34,173 nt of DNA from a bacterium (GTDB taxonomy: Bacteria; Desulfobacterota; DSWW01), in contig JANQFG010000196.1 of NCBI GenBank assembly GCA_028277985.1, positions 1-34,173 of the forward strand, written 5' to 3'. The position numbers were made by a program, and so were the translations under genes. Shown in pieces: positions 22,763 through 30,656 of this stretch. Position 1 is the stretch's first letter, and the number at the start of each line of letters is the position of its first letter. The notes under the pieces are model-generated. The model was not told the DNA's origin. It did not search any database and saw nothing but the letters and a program-made list of their open reading frames with translations.

Positions 22763-23758
22763 ATGAGCCGTCAAAGCGCGAAAGGAGTCCGGAGGATCCT
22801 GTCCCGCATTCTCGTCCTGCTCGCCGGGCTTCTTCCCCTGCTTTTTGACATAACCGTCCCTCGCGGAATTCGCTCCGGCGAGGTTGCGCAACGATTGGTG
22901 AAAGAAGAGGGAGCGGTCGTCGCCTCCGTGAACGGCCGGCCGATCTATGAATCTCGGCTTCTCCAGGGCATCCCCAAAGGCTTGTTCTCGTCCCAGAAGA
23001 GGAATGCGCGGGAGGTCAAGCTTGAACGCCTCATATCGTGTGAGGCCCTTCGGCAGTTTCTGGAGGGCAAGAAGGTTCGGGTGGACGAAGAGAAAGTCGA
23101 AAACGAATTCGCGGCCTTGAAGAAGCTTCCTCCGGCCTCCGGCTGTTTCTGTCACCGATACCAAAGCCTGGAGCAGTTCCTCACATCGAATTTCTATACG
23201 GTAGAGGAGTTCAAGGATACGCTGCGCATCGAGATCGGCCTCACCGTATATCTGGAGGAGCGATGGAGGCAGAAGTCGGAAACGCAGGCGGAACAGATGT
23301 TGGCAGCCGGAGAACCCGGGATCCGGGATCAATATGTGAAGGCCTCTCACGTCTATTTCAGTATCATCCAGGATCCTGAGTTCTTTCAGAAGTTTGATCA
23401 GGTGGTCAGGAGAAAAGAGCAGCAGGCGCTGAAGGCCTGGCGACTTCTGGAAGACGGGGAGTCTCTTGACAGGGTCGCCAGAGAGTTTTCTGAGGACCAG
23501 GCCACCAGGGCGGAAGGGGGCAGTCTCGGGATGATTCGAAAGAGTGCCTTTGGGTTTAAGGTTGAAGAGGCCCTTGCTTCCCTCCCGCCCGGCAGCTACA
23601 GCAAGCCCATTCGTTCTCCCTTCGGCTTCCACATCATCAGGAGAGAACCCGTGGAGAGAGAGGACATTCTCCTGCTTCTCAAGACGGATTTCATTGAAAA
23701 AGAGCGAGAGGCCTTGGTGGAGGAGATCATGGCAGAAGCTACGATCGTGCGGCAGTGA
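22763..23758 (+). CDS. Parvulin-type peptidyl-prolyl isomerase with SurA-like N terminus
   Basis: Exported or membrane-anchored folding factor of 331 residues. A hydrophobic segment near residues 12-28 precedes VVASVNGRPIYESRLLQGIP, typical of SurA/PrsA/PpiD N-terminal chaperone regions, and a helical region ending EIGLTVYLEERW. The parvulin domain spans about 195-310, from ASHVYFSI through DRVAREFSED and GGSLGMI to LPPGSYSKPIRSPFGFHIIRRE. The start at 22763 has GGGAGGG upstream and lies four bases after the DUF3299-like stop. A SGCFCHRY segment contributes two cysteines. As the last gene of the operon it may help fold the periplasmic partners. Its final codons form the right direct repeat. 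Confidence 0.88.
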   Translation: MSRQSAKGVRRILSRILVLLAGLLPLLFDITVPRGIRSGEVAQRLVKEEGAVVASVNGRPIYESRLLQGIPKGLFSSQKRNAREVKLERLISCEALRQFLEGKKVRVDEEKVENEFAALKKLPPASGCFCHRYQSLEQFLTSNFYTVEEFKDTLRIEIGLTVYLEERWRQKSETQAEQMLAAGEPGIRDQYVKASHVYFSIIQDPEFFQKFDQVVRRKEQQALKAWRLLEDGESLDRVAREFSEDQATRAEGGSLGMIRKSAFGFKVEEALASLPPGSYSKPIRSPFGFHIIRREPVEREDILLLLKTDFIEKEREALVEEIMAEATIVRQ

Positions 23759-23796
23759 ACGCTGCCGCGATATGATCGGCAAAGGCCTTTCTCTTT
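23714..23796 (+). repeat. Right copy of the direct repeat bracketing module 1
   Basis: Matches 14146-14229. It covers the last 14 codons and stop of the PPIase gene and 38 bases downstream. Confidence 0.88.
23749..23796 (+). terminator. Hairpins at the end of module 1
   Basis: GCGGCAG (23749-23755) pairs with CTGCCGC (23762-23768) around the PPIase stop codon, and flanking CGATC/GATCG can extend it. A second palindrome AAAGGCCTTT (23781-23790) is followed by CTCTTT. Together they could end transcription of module 1. The left repeat preserves both. Confidence 0.5.
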
Positions 23797-24072
23797 ACGG
23801 GGTCTACACCCTGCACAACTACGAAGCCGGTCCTCCCACAACGTCGCAACGGATGGAAGGCCACGCTTGTTGTGCAAAATCACCCAAACCCTTGTGCCAT
23901 TCTTACGGTAGCATATAGGGCTTGACACTGATTCTGTATCTTGCCATAGTTTTCGCCTGGTCAGCTAACCTACTATCATCTCTGGCTAAATTGCTCAACT
24001 TGCCAAGCAACTGTGTAACAGAAAGTTGGCCAGGCGCCACCCGGAGGAATGTGAACGGAGGAATCATCAGGA
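23759..24072. other. Intergenic region between SPFH modules
   Basis: No gene seen in 314 bases. It contains the terminator hairpins, the right repeat end and the module 2 promoter (23922-23950). Base composition turns more AT-rich toward module 2. Confidence 0.6.
23922..23950 (+). promoter_or_regulatory. Promoter of module 2
   Basis: -35 TTGACA (23922-23927), 17-base spacer, -10 CATAGT (23945-23950). It lies about 120 bases before the first gene of the second SPFH module. Confidence 0.6.
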
Positions 24073-24753
24073 ATGCTGTTTGTTGTGGACGGCCTCTTTG
24101 CCTCGATTGTTCTGATGATAGGTATCATTATTCTTCTTATTGTTTTTGACAATCAGAGAATAGTAGACAATGAACTCCTGTTCTTGAAAAAGAAAGGAAA
24201 GAGGTCAGCTCTTGGAACTTTTTTCAGAAGTTTTTCGGATGTCACCCATTTTCTTGTCCCCGGCCTTTTCGGCAAGTTTTTTTGCCTTCTCATGATCATT
24301 ACGCTGTTCTTAATTCTATCCCTGTTTGACCTTTCCTTTGAGGCACAGTTGGGCTATGCCATCCTGTCAGGGTTCAATGTTTCCGCCATTTACCTGGGCC
24401 ACAGGACGTGGCTGGCAGGTCAGCAGAAGAAACTGCTGTACGACTACTGGCATGTAGAGGGCAAAACAGGCCTGTATTCCTCTGGAAACACTCCCCACAT
24501 GGGGGAGGTGGTCTTGGAGCTGAGTGAAACACTGAGCGTGACACTGCCGGCAGGGTTGCATACCACTGAGAAGATTGTAAACACACCGGTCCGGATCAAG
24601 GCAGTGACAAAGGCAGGGAACCTGATCGTCCAGAAGGACGACACGACCGGAGAAGAAATCGACGACACGCTGGTTCACAGATATGAAAGCCTGCAGACGA
24701 TAATCAAAAAGATATGCTCGACATTAAAGCAGACTTCTCTAGACTTCAAATAG
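24073..24753 (+). CDS. Membrane protein, possibly YqiJ/NfeD-like SPFH partner
   Basis: Membrane protein of 226 residues: one helix at about 7-27, a polar stretch, two helices near 72-92 and 98-115, and a soluble C-terminal region of about 100 residues. The latter contains VRIKAVTKAGNLIVQKDD, the kind of strand pattern seen in the small OB-fold of NfeD/YqiJ proteins, which are known partners of flotillin-type SPFH proteins. The layout (TM, gap, two TM, soluble beta domain, about 210-230 residues) parallels E. coli YqiJ. This is inference from layout, as the sequence match is weak. GGAGG lies a few bases before the start. It leads the module 2 operon directly ahead of three SPFH genes. Confidence 0.6.
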   Translation: MLFVVDGLFASIVLMIGIIILLIVFDNQRIVDNELLFLKKKGKRSALGTFFRSFSDVTHFLVPGLFGKFFCLLMIITLFLILSLFDLSFEAQLGYAILSGFNVSAIYLGHRTWLAGQQKKLLYDYWHVEGKTGLYSSGNTPHMGEVVLELSETLSVTLPAGLHTTEKIVNTPVRIKAVTKAGNLIVQKDDTTGEEIDDTLVHRYESLQTIIKKICSTLKQTSLDFK

Positions 24754-24762
24754 CACGTAAAC

Positions 24763-26547
24763 ATGAACAACGGTTATCCCATAGAAGACGAGCGGGACAA
24801 AGACGGTGTGATCGGGCATCTTCTCCTGATTCTGTTTGCTTTCTGCCTTGTCCTCTTCAACGAGATCTCGGGATACTCTTTCCAGGATTTTCTTTACAGC
24901 TACGGCTTCGTCTTCTTCTTTGTCTTCTTCTTTGTCAGCATCCAGCATTATATCCTCTACATGAGCCATGTAAGAGGGGTAAGCTTTGAAACCGGCGAAT
25001 CAACCCGCCCGGTTCCGCTCAGCAGCATCAAGCAGTACAGGCTTAGTTCCCTTGTATATCGCATCGAGCCGCAGACCGCTTGCCTTGTTCTGCTTGTTGG
25101 ATGGGTTCTTCAGATATATCTCTTGAGAAAACCAACCCCCGACCCCATGCCCCTGCCTGAATACCCCGAGCTTTTTTCGGTCATCTCCGCACTTCTTTCC
25201 ATCACTGCCTTCGTCTTCTTCAGGTACCTTGATTCCGTGTCAAAAAGAGCCGCCTGCAAGGAACTGTCCGCCATCCTGCCGTTTCTAGCTGCCAGCATCA
25301 TTTTTGCGGCGGCAAACGCCATAGGCATCATACTCAGCAAATACGGCTTTTCCTGGGCGTTTCCCGTGCTGCGTGGTTTTGTTATCACATGCAATTTCAT
25401 CGTCCTCTTTGAATACTCAACAAATACGGTCATCAACTTCTATACGGAAAGAAGATACCCGTTTGACACTACACCCCTATACAATACGCTCATTTTGTCG
25501 AAAATCCTCCTGCCCGGCAGAAAAGAGCTCTCTTTTGCCGATATGGTGGAGAACAGATTTGGGATCAAGATTCACGATATCTGGATTATCGGCTTCTTAA
25601 GAAAGAGTTTTTTTCCGCTTCTTGCCTGCCAGGTGCTGTTGTTGTGGAGTCTGACCTGTTTTGCCATTATCAATCCGGAAGAAAACGGCATCAGGGAGAG
25701 GCTTGGAAAGCAAATCTCATTTACACCGCTGACGCCCGGGCTTCACCACAAACTGCCGGCGCCTTTTGAGAAGATCATCAAATTCAAGACCAAGGAAGTA
25801 AAAACCATCACTATCGGATATGAAGGAGACCGCTCCATCAGAAACCTCTTCTGGTCTACTGCGCATTTTGAAAAGGCATTCAATTTCTGTTTAGGGGAAG
25901 GCAGGGAACTCATCACAGTTAACGTGGATATTCACTACCTCATCGATAATATCTTTGATTACCATTACCTGCACAGCGACCCGGTAGGCGAATTGAATAA
26001 CATCGGATACGAGGCCTTTACCGAAAAGACGGTTCACGGCAACATCCAGGAAGTACTCTCCCTGGACAGAAATGAGTTTCTGGCAGATATTCGAATCGAA
26101 ATGGAGCGAAAGATCGCTTTGTCCCGGCTGGGTATAGACATCATCGACATATCGTTGAACGAAATTCACCCGCCGTCGGAGGTGGCCAATACGTACCAGA
26201 GTGTCATCTCGTCCAAGATAAAGGCGGTCACCCTCAAGCTGAATGCAGAAAGGGATGTTGTTAGGAAAATGCTCGGTTTTACCAAGGAGGCAAAATCAGA
26301 AATCAACAAAGCCAACATCTATCATAGCGGCAGAATCGCCGCCTCAACAGGAGAGGTCAGCAGTTACATGGAGAAGTTCCAGGCCTACCGGATTGCACCT
26401 GGGCTCTACAAAAAGCGGCTTTACCTGGATACCATAGAAGAAAAATGGCAGAGTTCTGAGATAACGATTGTCGATCACACGCTTCAGTCAGAAAACAAGC
26501 AGGAACTCTGGCTGTATCTGGATGGAGAGCCAATGAGCAATGAATAG
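24763..26547 (+). CDS. Multi-spanning membrane domain fused to an HflK-like SPFH domain
   Basis: Protein of 594 residues. The first 290 residues hold roughly six to seven hydrophobic segments (for example LLLILFAFCLVLF, FVFFFVFFFVSIQHYILY and LLPFLAASIIFAAANAIGIIL-like stretches) of no family I recognise; there is no CSCG or CECA motif, so it is not a DUF318 permease. From about residue 300 an SPFH domain follows: INPEENGIRERLGKQ, TPGLHHKLPAPFEKIIKF, ELITVNVDIHYLID, LGIDIIDISLNEIHPPSEVANTYQ. That part aligns by eye with the SPFH part of the fusion at 14276 (PPGLRYHLPPPFEK, LVDLHPPVRAV). So two modules share the design of a polytopic domain plus SPFH, with different membrane domains. It overlaps the next gene by eight bases. 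Confidence 0.82.
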   Translation: MNNGYPIEDERDKDGVIGHLLLILFAFCLVLFNEISGYSFQDFLYSYGFVFFFVFFFVSIQHYILYMSHVRGVSFETGESTRPVPLSSIKQYRLSSLVYRIEPQTACLVLLVGWVLQIYLLRKPTPDPMPLPEYPELFSVISALLSITAFVFFRYLDSVSKRAACKELSAILPFLAASIIFAAANAIGIILSKYGFSWAFPVLRGFVITCNFIVLFEYSTNTVINFYTERRYPFDTTPLYNTLILSKILLPGRKELSFADMVENRFGIKIHDIWIIGFLRKSFFPLLACQVLLLWSLTCFAIINPEENGIRERLGKQISFTPLTPGLHHKLPAPFEKIIKFKTKEVKTITIGYEGDRSIRNLFWSTAHFEKAFNFCLGEGRELITVNVDIHYLIDNIFDYHYLHSDPVGELNNIGYEAFTEKTVHGNIQEVLSLDRNEFLADIRIEMERKIALSRLGIDIIDISLNEIHPPSEVANTYQSVISSKIKAVTLKLNAERDVVRKMLGFTKEAKSEINKANIYHSGRIAASTGEVSSYMEKFQAYRIAPGLYKKRLYLDTIEEKWQSSEITIVDHTLQSENKQELWLYLDGEPMSNE

Positions 26548-27442
26548 ATATACGAAATACACCCTTTTAGGTGCTGTCATCCTGGCCGTCATTGTAATCG
26601 CAAATCTCAAGATTACAAAACAAAACGAATTCGGCCTGATTTTGAGGTTTGGGAAGATCGTCAAAATAATCAGAGAGCCCGGGCTTTACTGGAAACTGCC
26701 GTACCCTATTCATGAGCGTATCGTTTTTGACAAGCGCATTCACACCTATGATACACAGCAGACAGAGCTGCTCACAAAGGATCAGAAGAATATTATCATG
26801 CTGACCTTTGTCACATGGAGAATTGAAGACCCGGTTAAGTACTACAATTCGGTGGGCGGCGATATCCAGACCTTTCAATCCAAGCTGGACAGTCTTGTGA
26901 ACAACACCAAGAATCTGATCCTTGGGGAATACAGCTACTCGGATCTCTTTGTTGCGGGAAAAGAGGCAAATAAGCTCAACGAGATTGAACAGAAAATCTA
27001 TGCCAATGTCCAAGAAAGCGCCTCTATGCTGTATGGCATTCACGTTACCTATGTCGGGATAAAGAGGCTCACCATTCCCAAAGAGAATATCCGGGTCGTA
27101 TTCAACCAGATGCGGGCGGACAGGGATGTCATCGCAAACAAATACATTGCTGAGGGGGAGATCAGGGCAGCCGAGATAAGGGCCAGGGCTGAGCTTGAAG
27201 GCGCCAGGATGGTATCTGAAGCGAAGAAGAAGGCGTCCAAGATACGCGGCCAGGCAGATGCCGAAGCAGCAAGAATTTATGCCGAGGCATACAGCAAATC
27301 CCCGGAATTCTATGAGATGGTCCGCTCCCTTGAAACCCTGAAGAAGGTCACCGGGGAAAAAACATCCCTCATACTTGGCACAGACAAACCGCCCTTTGAT
27401 TTGTTCGTAGAGAAACCGGAAGTGACACCTGTGGATCACTGA
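26540..27442 (+). CDS. HflC-like SPFH protein (module 2)
   Basis: SPFH protein of 300 residues, HflC-like. A membrane helix (8-25) is followed by QNEFGLILRFGKIVKIIREPGLYWKLPYPIHE, the HflC motif TKDQKNIIMLTFVTWRIEDP, the coiled-coil arm with MRADRDVIANKYIAEGE and AEAKKKASKIRGQADAEAARIYAEA-type repeats, and the terminal SPEFYEMVRSLETLKKV region. It corresponds in position to the gene at 16624. The start lies inside the end of the previous gene, suggesting coupled translation. No protease gene accompanies it. Confidence 0.9.
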   Translation: MNRYTKYTLLGAVILAVIVIANLKITKQNEFGLILRFGKIVKIIREPGLYWKLPYPIHERIVFDKRIHTYDTQQTELLTKDQKNIIMLTFVTWRIEDPVKYYNSVGGDIQTFQSKLDSLVNNTKNLILGEYSYSDLFVAGKEANKLNEIEQKIYANVQESASMLYGIHVTYVGIKRLTIPKENIRVVFNQMRADRDVIANKYIAEGEIRAAEIRARAELEGARMVSEAKKKASKIRGQADAEAARIYAEAYSKSPEFYEMVRSLETLKKVTGEKTSLILGTDKPPFDLFVEKPEVTPVDH

Positions 27443-27446
27443 TGTC

Positions 27447-28427
27447 ATGAAAACAAAAAAGACGAACATATTGAACGAAAGCCTCGACAGTGTGATCAGG
27501 CTGCTCAAGGTATTGATGGTCGTATTCTTAATCCTCTATCTTCTGAGCGGCATATTCATCGTCAAATCAGATGAAGTTGCGTTTGTTCTGCGGTTCGGCA
27601 AACTCGTGGGCGAGACATCTGAAGAAAGAACATTCCGGCCGGGAGTTCACTTTGCCCTGCCCAGGCCGTTTGACGAGGTCTACAGACTGCCGGTGAAAAA
27701 GGTGATTGAGCTTGACCTGGACTCTTTCTGGAAGATAGATGAAAAGAGTAGAAACAGGACCACACTGGATCCGGCAACTTCAGGATCCTGCCTTACGAAC
27801 GACAATTACATCCTCCGTCCCAGGGTAATTATAAAATGCATGATTGCCGACCCTGAGAACATACTCTTCCAGGTTTTTGATGACGGATACACCGAAGGGG
27901 TGCTGAACATCGTCAGCGCCGAAATTATTAAGGCAATCAGTACCCTCAGCATTGATGCGCTTTTGTCCACCGGCAAGAAAGAACTGATCCGGATCGTCAC
28001 CCCAAAGGTCAACGACGGGATAAAGCAGATGGGGATGGGTGTTGAAATACTCAGCGTTGAACTTCGTGAAATCATTCCCCCGAGACAGCTCAAGCCGTAC
28101 TTCTTCCGGGTAACTGCAGAAGACATCAACATGCAGACCAAGATAAAGGAAGCAAAGCTCTTCGAAAAGAGAATGCTGGCAACCGCCACATCTGAAGCGA
28201 ACAACATTATCGTGGAAGCTGAGAAATATGCGTCGCAGGTGATTAAGCAGTCGGAATCAGATACGGCGGTGTTTGATGCGATTTATCAAAAATGGCGAAA
28301 GAACCCGAAAATCGTCGGGGATGAGAAATACTTCGAGGCAATAGTGGATGTGTTCGAAAGGGCCGGGAAGAAAGTGTTTGTTCCGGTGGGATCCGGGGAT
28401 AAGATAAAGGTTTTTCTGTCCAGGTGA
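27447..28427 (+). CDS. HflK-like SPFH protein (third member of triad 2)
   Basis: SPFH protein of 326 residues with a membrane helix at about 20-40, then VKSDEVAFVLRFGKLVGE, PGVHFALPRPFDEVYRLP, a CLTNDNYILRPRVIIKCMI segment in place of the usual DENIV motif, LLSTGKKELIRIVTPKVNDGI and a coiled-coil with ATSEANNIIVEAEKYASQVI. It matches the gene at 17505 in position and features (compare DEVLTTGKSQIQNDL there). A run of eight C residues follows its stop at 28431-28438, before the P-type ATPase gene. Together with 24763 and 26540 it forms the second SPFH triad. Confidence 0.87.
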   Translation: MKTKKTNILNESLDSVIRLLKVLMVVFLILYLLSGIFIVKSDEVAFVLRFGKLVGETSEERTFRPGVHFALPRPFDEVYRLPVKKVIELDLDSFWKIDEKSRNRTTLDPATSGSCLTNDNYILRPRVIIKCMIADPENILFQVFDDGYTEGVLNIVSAEIIKAISTLSIDALLSTGKKELIRIVTPKVNDGIKQMGMGVEILSVELREIIPPRQLKPYFFRVTAEDINMQTKIKEAKLFEKRMLATATSEANNIIVEAEKYASQVIKQSESDTAVFDAIYQKWRKNPKIVGDEKYFEAIVDVFERAGKKVFVPVGSGDKIKVFLSR

Positions 28428-28472
28428 TCACCCCCCCCGGATGGAGCACTTGAAGCACGTGGAACGAGTTAA

Positions 28473-30332
28473 ATGCAAGACACCATAAATCAAAGAGAGA
28501 AGTTATACATCAGCCTGAGACTGGTAGCGGCCTTTGTCGGCGGCGGCATGCTCATCAACGGATACGTGTTCAACGCGTTTTTTGTCAATGAGAACTCAAT
28601 CGGAAGGTTTTCAATATTCGTTGCAGCCCTGGTTCTGTCGTTTCCTGTCTTCTACAGCGTCATAAGGGATTTCCTTTACAGGGAAGAGGAACTGGAGTAT
28701 GCGGATGTCCTCGTATCCATCGCAATTGTTGCCGCCTTCATAATAGAAGATCATCTTGTTGCAGCACTTGTCCCCCTCCTGATGACCCTGGGCCACATCA
28801 TCGAAGACAAAAGCATCGTGGGTGCGAAAGAGGCCATTACAAGCCTCGAAAAGCTCTCAACCAAGAAAGCGACAAAGATCGTGGGTACCGGGGAAATCGT
28901 TGTTGACACCGAAACCCTCGTTCCCGGGGATATCGTCCTGCTCAAACCCGGCGATATGGTCCCGAGCGACGGCACGGTCATCGAGGGCTATTCGTCCATA
29001 GACCAAAGTACCATTACCGGGGAATCGATCCCCGTAGAGGTGTCAGAGGGTGACGGCCTCTATGCCGGTACATCCAATCTTTCTGGTGCCTTGAAGCTCA
29101 AAATCTCGAAGACCGGCAGGGCCACAACCATCGGCAGGGTTCAGGACCTTATCGCCATGGCTGAAGACACGAAGGCGCCCATTGTCAAGCTTCTCAACAA
29201 ATATGCCGCCTGGTATTTGCCGTTCATACTCATGCTTGCCGCCATCGCCTGGTTTTACACCGGAGATATTTACCGGGCCATCGCCATCCTCATCATTGCC
29301 TGTCCGTGCGCATTCGTGCTGGCGTCACCCACCGCCATGATCGCCTCCATTACGGTTCTCACCCGGTACGGGATTTTGATAAAGAACACAAAATTCCTGG
29401 AAATCGCTTCCCAGATCGAGACGGTCTCGTTTGATAAGACAGGCACCATCACCTTTGGTGAACTGTCAGTGACACAGGTCGATTTCACCGCAGAAGACTC
29501 CGGGGAACAGAAACGGATCCTCGAAGCTGCGTATGCACTGTCACGCGACTCCAGGCATCCGGCCAGTAAGGCCATCTCACGATTCTGTGAGAATGAGGAG
29601 ATACCCTCTGGGAAGCGGTGGGTAATTCTTGAGCAGCACGGGAAGGGGATTGAATCCGGCGCCTACCTTTTGGGGAAGAGGGTCTGGCTTGAAGAGCACT
29701 CTGTTCTGGATCTCCCTGATGCCGTGACCGATTCCGAGGTTCTTCTTTCCGAAAACGGCAGATTTGTCGCAAGATTCCATCTTCTGGACGTGCTCAAGCC
29801 GAACATAAAAGAGGTGTTTGATAAATTGCGACAAATGAACGTCAAACGGATCATCCTCATGACAGGGGACAAACAAAGCATAACCGAAAAAACCATCAGG
29901 GATGTTCATTTTGATCAAGTCTATTCAGAGTGCCTTCCGGAAGACAAGTTTGAAAAATTGAAACTGGAAAAGGAAAATGGAGACATCGTATGTATGGTCG
30001 GCGACGGCATCAATGATTCCCTTGCGCTTGCTTCGGGGGATATCAGTATCGCCATAGGGGCGATGGGAAGTGAAATTGCCATCAATGCATCAGATGTGGC
30101 GTTTATGGACGACAACCTCAACAGGCTCCCGATCTTGATCAACCTGTCATCAAGGACAATACAGACCATCAACCGCAATCTCGGCATTGCCGTTCTCTAT
30201 TCGGCCGTGGTGCTTGTTTTGTCTTTTTTCGGGTTCATTTCCCCGATTCTTGCAGCACTCATGCACAACGGGGGTGCGCTTCTTGTCATTCTCAATTCCG
30301 GTGGACTGCTCAAACACAATTACCAGACCTGA
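28473..30332 (+). CDS. P1B-type heavy-metal-transporting ATPase without N-terminal metal domain
   Basis: Metal-translocating P-type ATPase of 619 residues. Visible motifs: TGES (actuator loop), CPC in CPCAFVLASPTAM (ion-binding helix), DKTGT (phosphorylation site), HPASKA (nucleotide domain), MTGDK and GDGINDSLAL (hinge). There is no N-terminal HMA (CxxC) domain. The last transmembrane segment reads ILAALMHNGGALLVILNS, a HNGG pattern that does not match the usual Cu (YN..MxxS), Zn/Cd (DxG) or Co (HEGGT) forms exactly; specificity is therefore uncertain. It follows the second SPFH triad by 45 bases and is probably in its operon. Efflux of a transition metal from the cytoplasm is the expected activity. 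Confidence 0.9.
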   Translation: MQDTINQREKLYISLRLVAAFVGGGMLINGYVFNAFFVNENSIGRFSIFVAALVLSFPVFYSVIRDFLYREEELEYADVLVSIAIVAAFIIEDHLVAALVPLLMTLGHIIEDKSIVGAKEAITSLEKLSTKKATKIVGTGEIVVDTETLVPGDIVLLKPGDMVPSDGTVIEGYSSIDQSTITGESIPVEVSEGDGLYAGTSNLSGALKLKISKTGRATTIGRVQDLIAMAEDTKAPIVKLLNKYAAWYLPFILMLAAIAWFYTGDIYRAIAILIIACPCAFVLASPTAMIASITVLTRYGILIKNTKFLEIASQIETVSFDKTGTITFGELSVTQVDFTAEDSGEQKRILEAAYALSRDSRHPASKAISRFCENEEIPSGKRWVILEQHGKGIESGAYLLGKRVWLEEHSVLDLPDAVTDSEVLLSENGRFVARFHLLDVLKPNIKEVFDKLRQMNVKRIILMTGDKQSITEKTIRDVHFDQVYSECLPEDKFEKLKLEKENGDIVCMVGDGINDSLALASGDISIAIGAMGSEIAINASDVAFMDDNLNRLPILINLSSRTIQTINRNLGIAVLYSAVVLVLSFFGFISPILAALMHNGGALLVILNSGGLLKHNYQT

Positions 30333-30393
30333 CTGCCTGTCCTGACGTACCCCCTGGATACTCCGACCGTGCACACGTGCCCGCAAACGGAAC

Positions 30394-30513
30394 TCACCCC
30401 CGGCAGGCATCCTTCAGCGGCAAGGGGAGCAGTTTCCGGTTCTCGGGGTGTGTGTCGTTCCACCATTGGAAGTAACGGGTAGTGACCGGCGCCTCCAGGC
30501 CCGCAGCCTGCAT
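30394..30513 (-). CDS. Possible 39-residue small protein
   Basis: Minus-strand frame of 39 codons, rich in aromatic residues near YFQWWNDTHPENRK and ending DACRG. The sequence looks protein-like rather than random, but the ribosome site is weak and no family is recognised. It could equally be a remnant of a longer gene, since the open frame extends upstream through 30537. Confidence 0.25.
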   Translation of the reverse strand: MQAAGLEAPVTTRYFQWWNDTHPENRKLLPLPLKDACRG

Positions 30514-30521
30514 TCCCGAAA

Positions 30522-30537
30522 TGTCGGTGCACCGACA
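30522..30537. promoter_or_regulatory. Perfect 16-bp palindrome upstream of COG0523 gene
   Basis: TGTCGGTGCACCGACA is fully self-complementary and lies 34 bases upstream of the -35 box. It is a good candidate binding site for a dimeric metal-responsive or other regulator. Confidence 0.5.
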
Positions 30538-30570
30538 GGATCTATTGGATGCCTTCTTCCCCCGGTGACG

Positions 30571-30600
30571 TGGACAGACAAAGGCAGGTGCTGGTATACT
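30571..30600 (+). promoter_or_regulatory. Promoter of the COG0523 GTPase gene
   Basis: -35 TGGACA (30571-30576), 18-base spacer, -10 TATACT (30595-30600). Confidence 0.6.
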
Positions 30601-30656
30601 TTCAGTCCTCTGGTTATTCGCCTGATCTTCGGTTTGACCGTCTTGTGGAGTTCACT

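Larger units (their letters stand above)
30333..30656. other. Intergenic region before the COG0523 gene
   Basis: About 320 bases with a perfect 16-bp palindrome (30522-30537), a promoter (30571-30600) and a possible short minus-strand frame (30394-30513). No other gene seen. Confidence 0.5.

Noticed and set aside
22745..23782. Minus-strand open frame of 345 codons
   Set aside because: Antisense to the PPIase gene, which has clear SurA-like and parvulin regions.
28431..28438. Run of eight C between SPFH and ATPase genes as a phase-variation tract
   Set aside because: It lies between genes, after a stop codon and 35 bases before the next start, so slippage would not shift any frame; an effect on expression is possible but unsupported.
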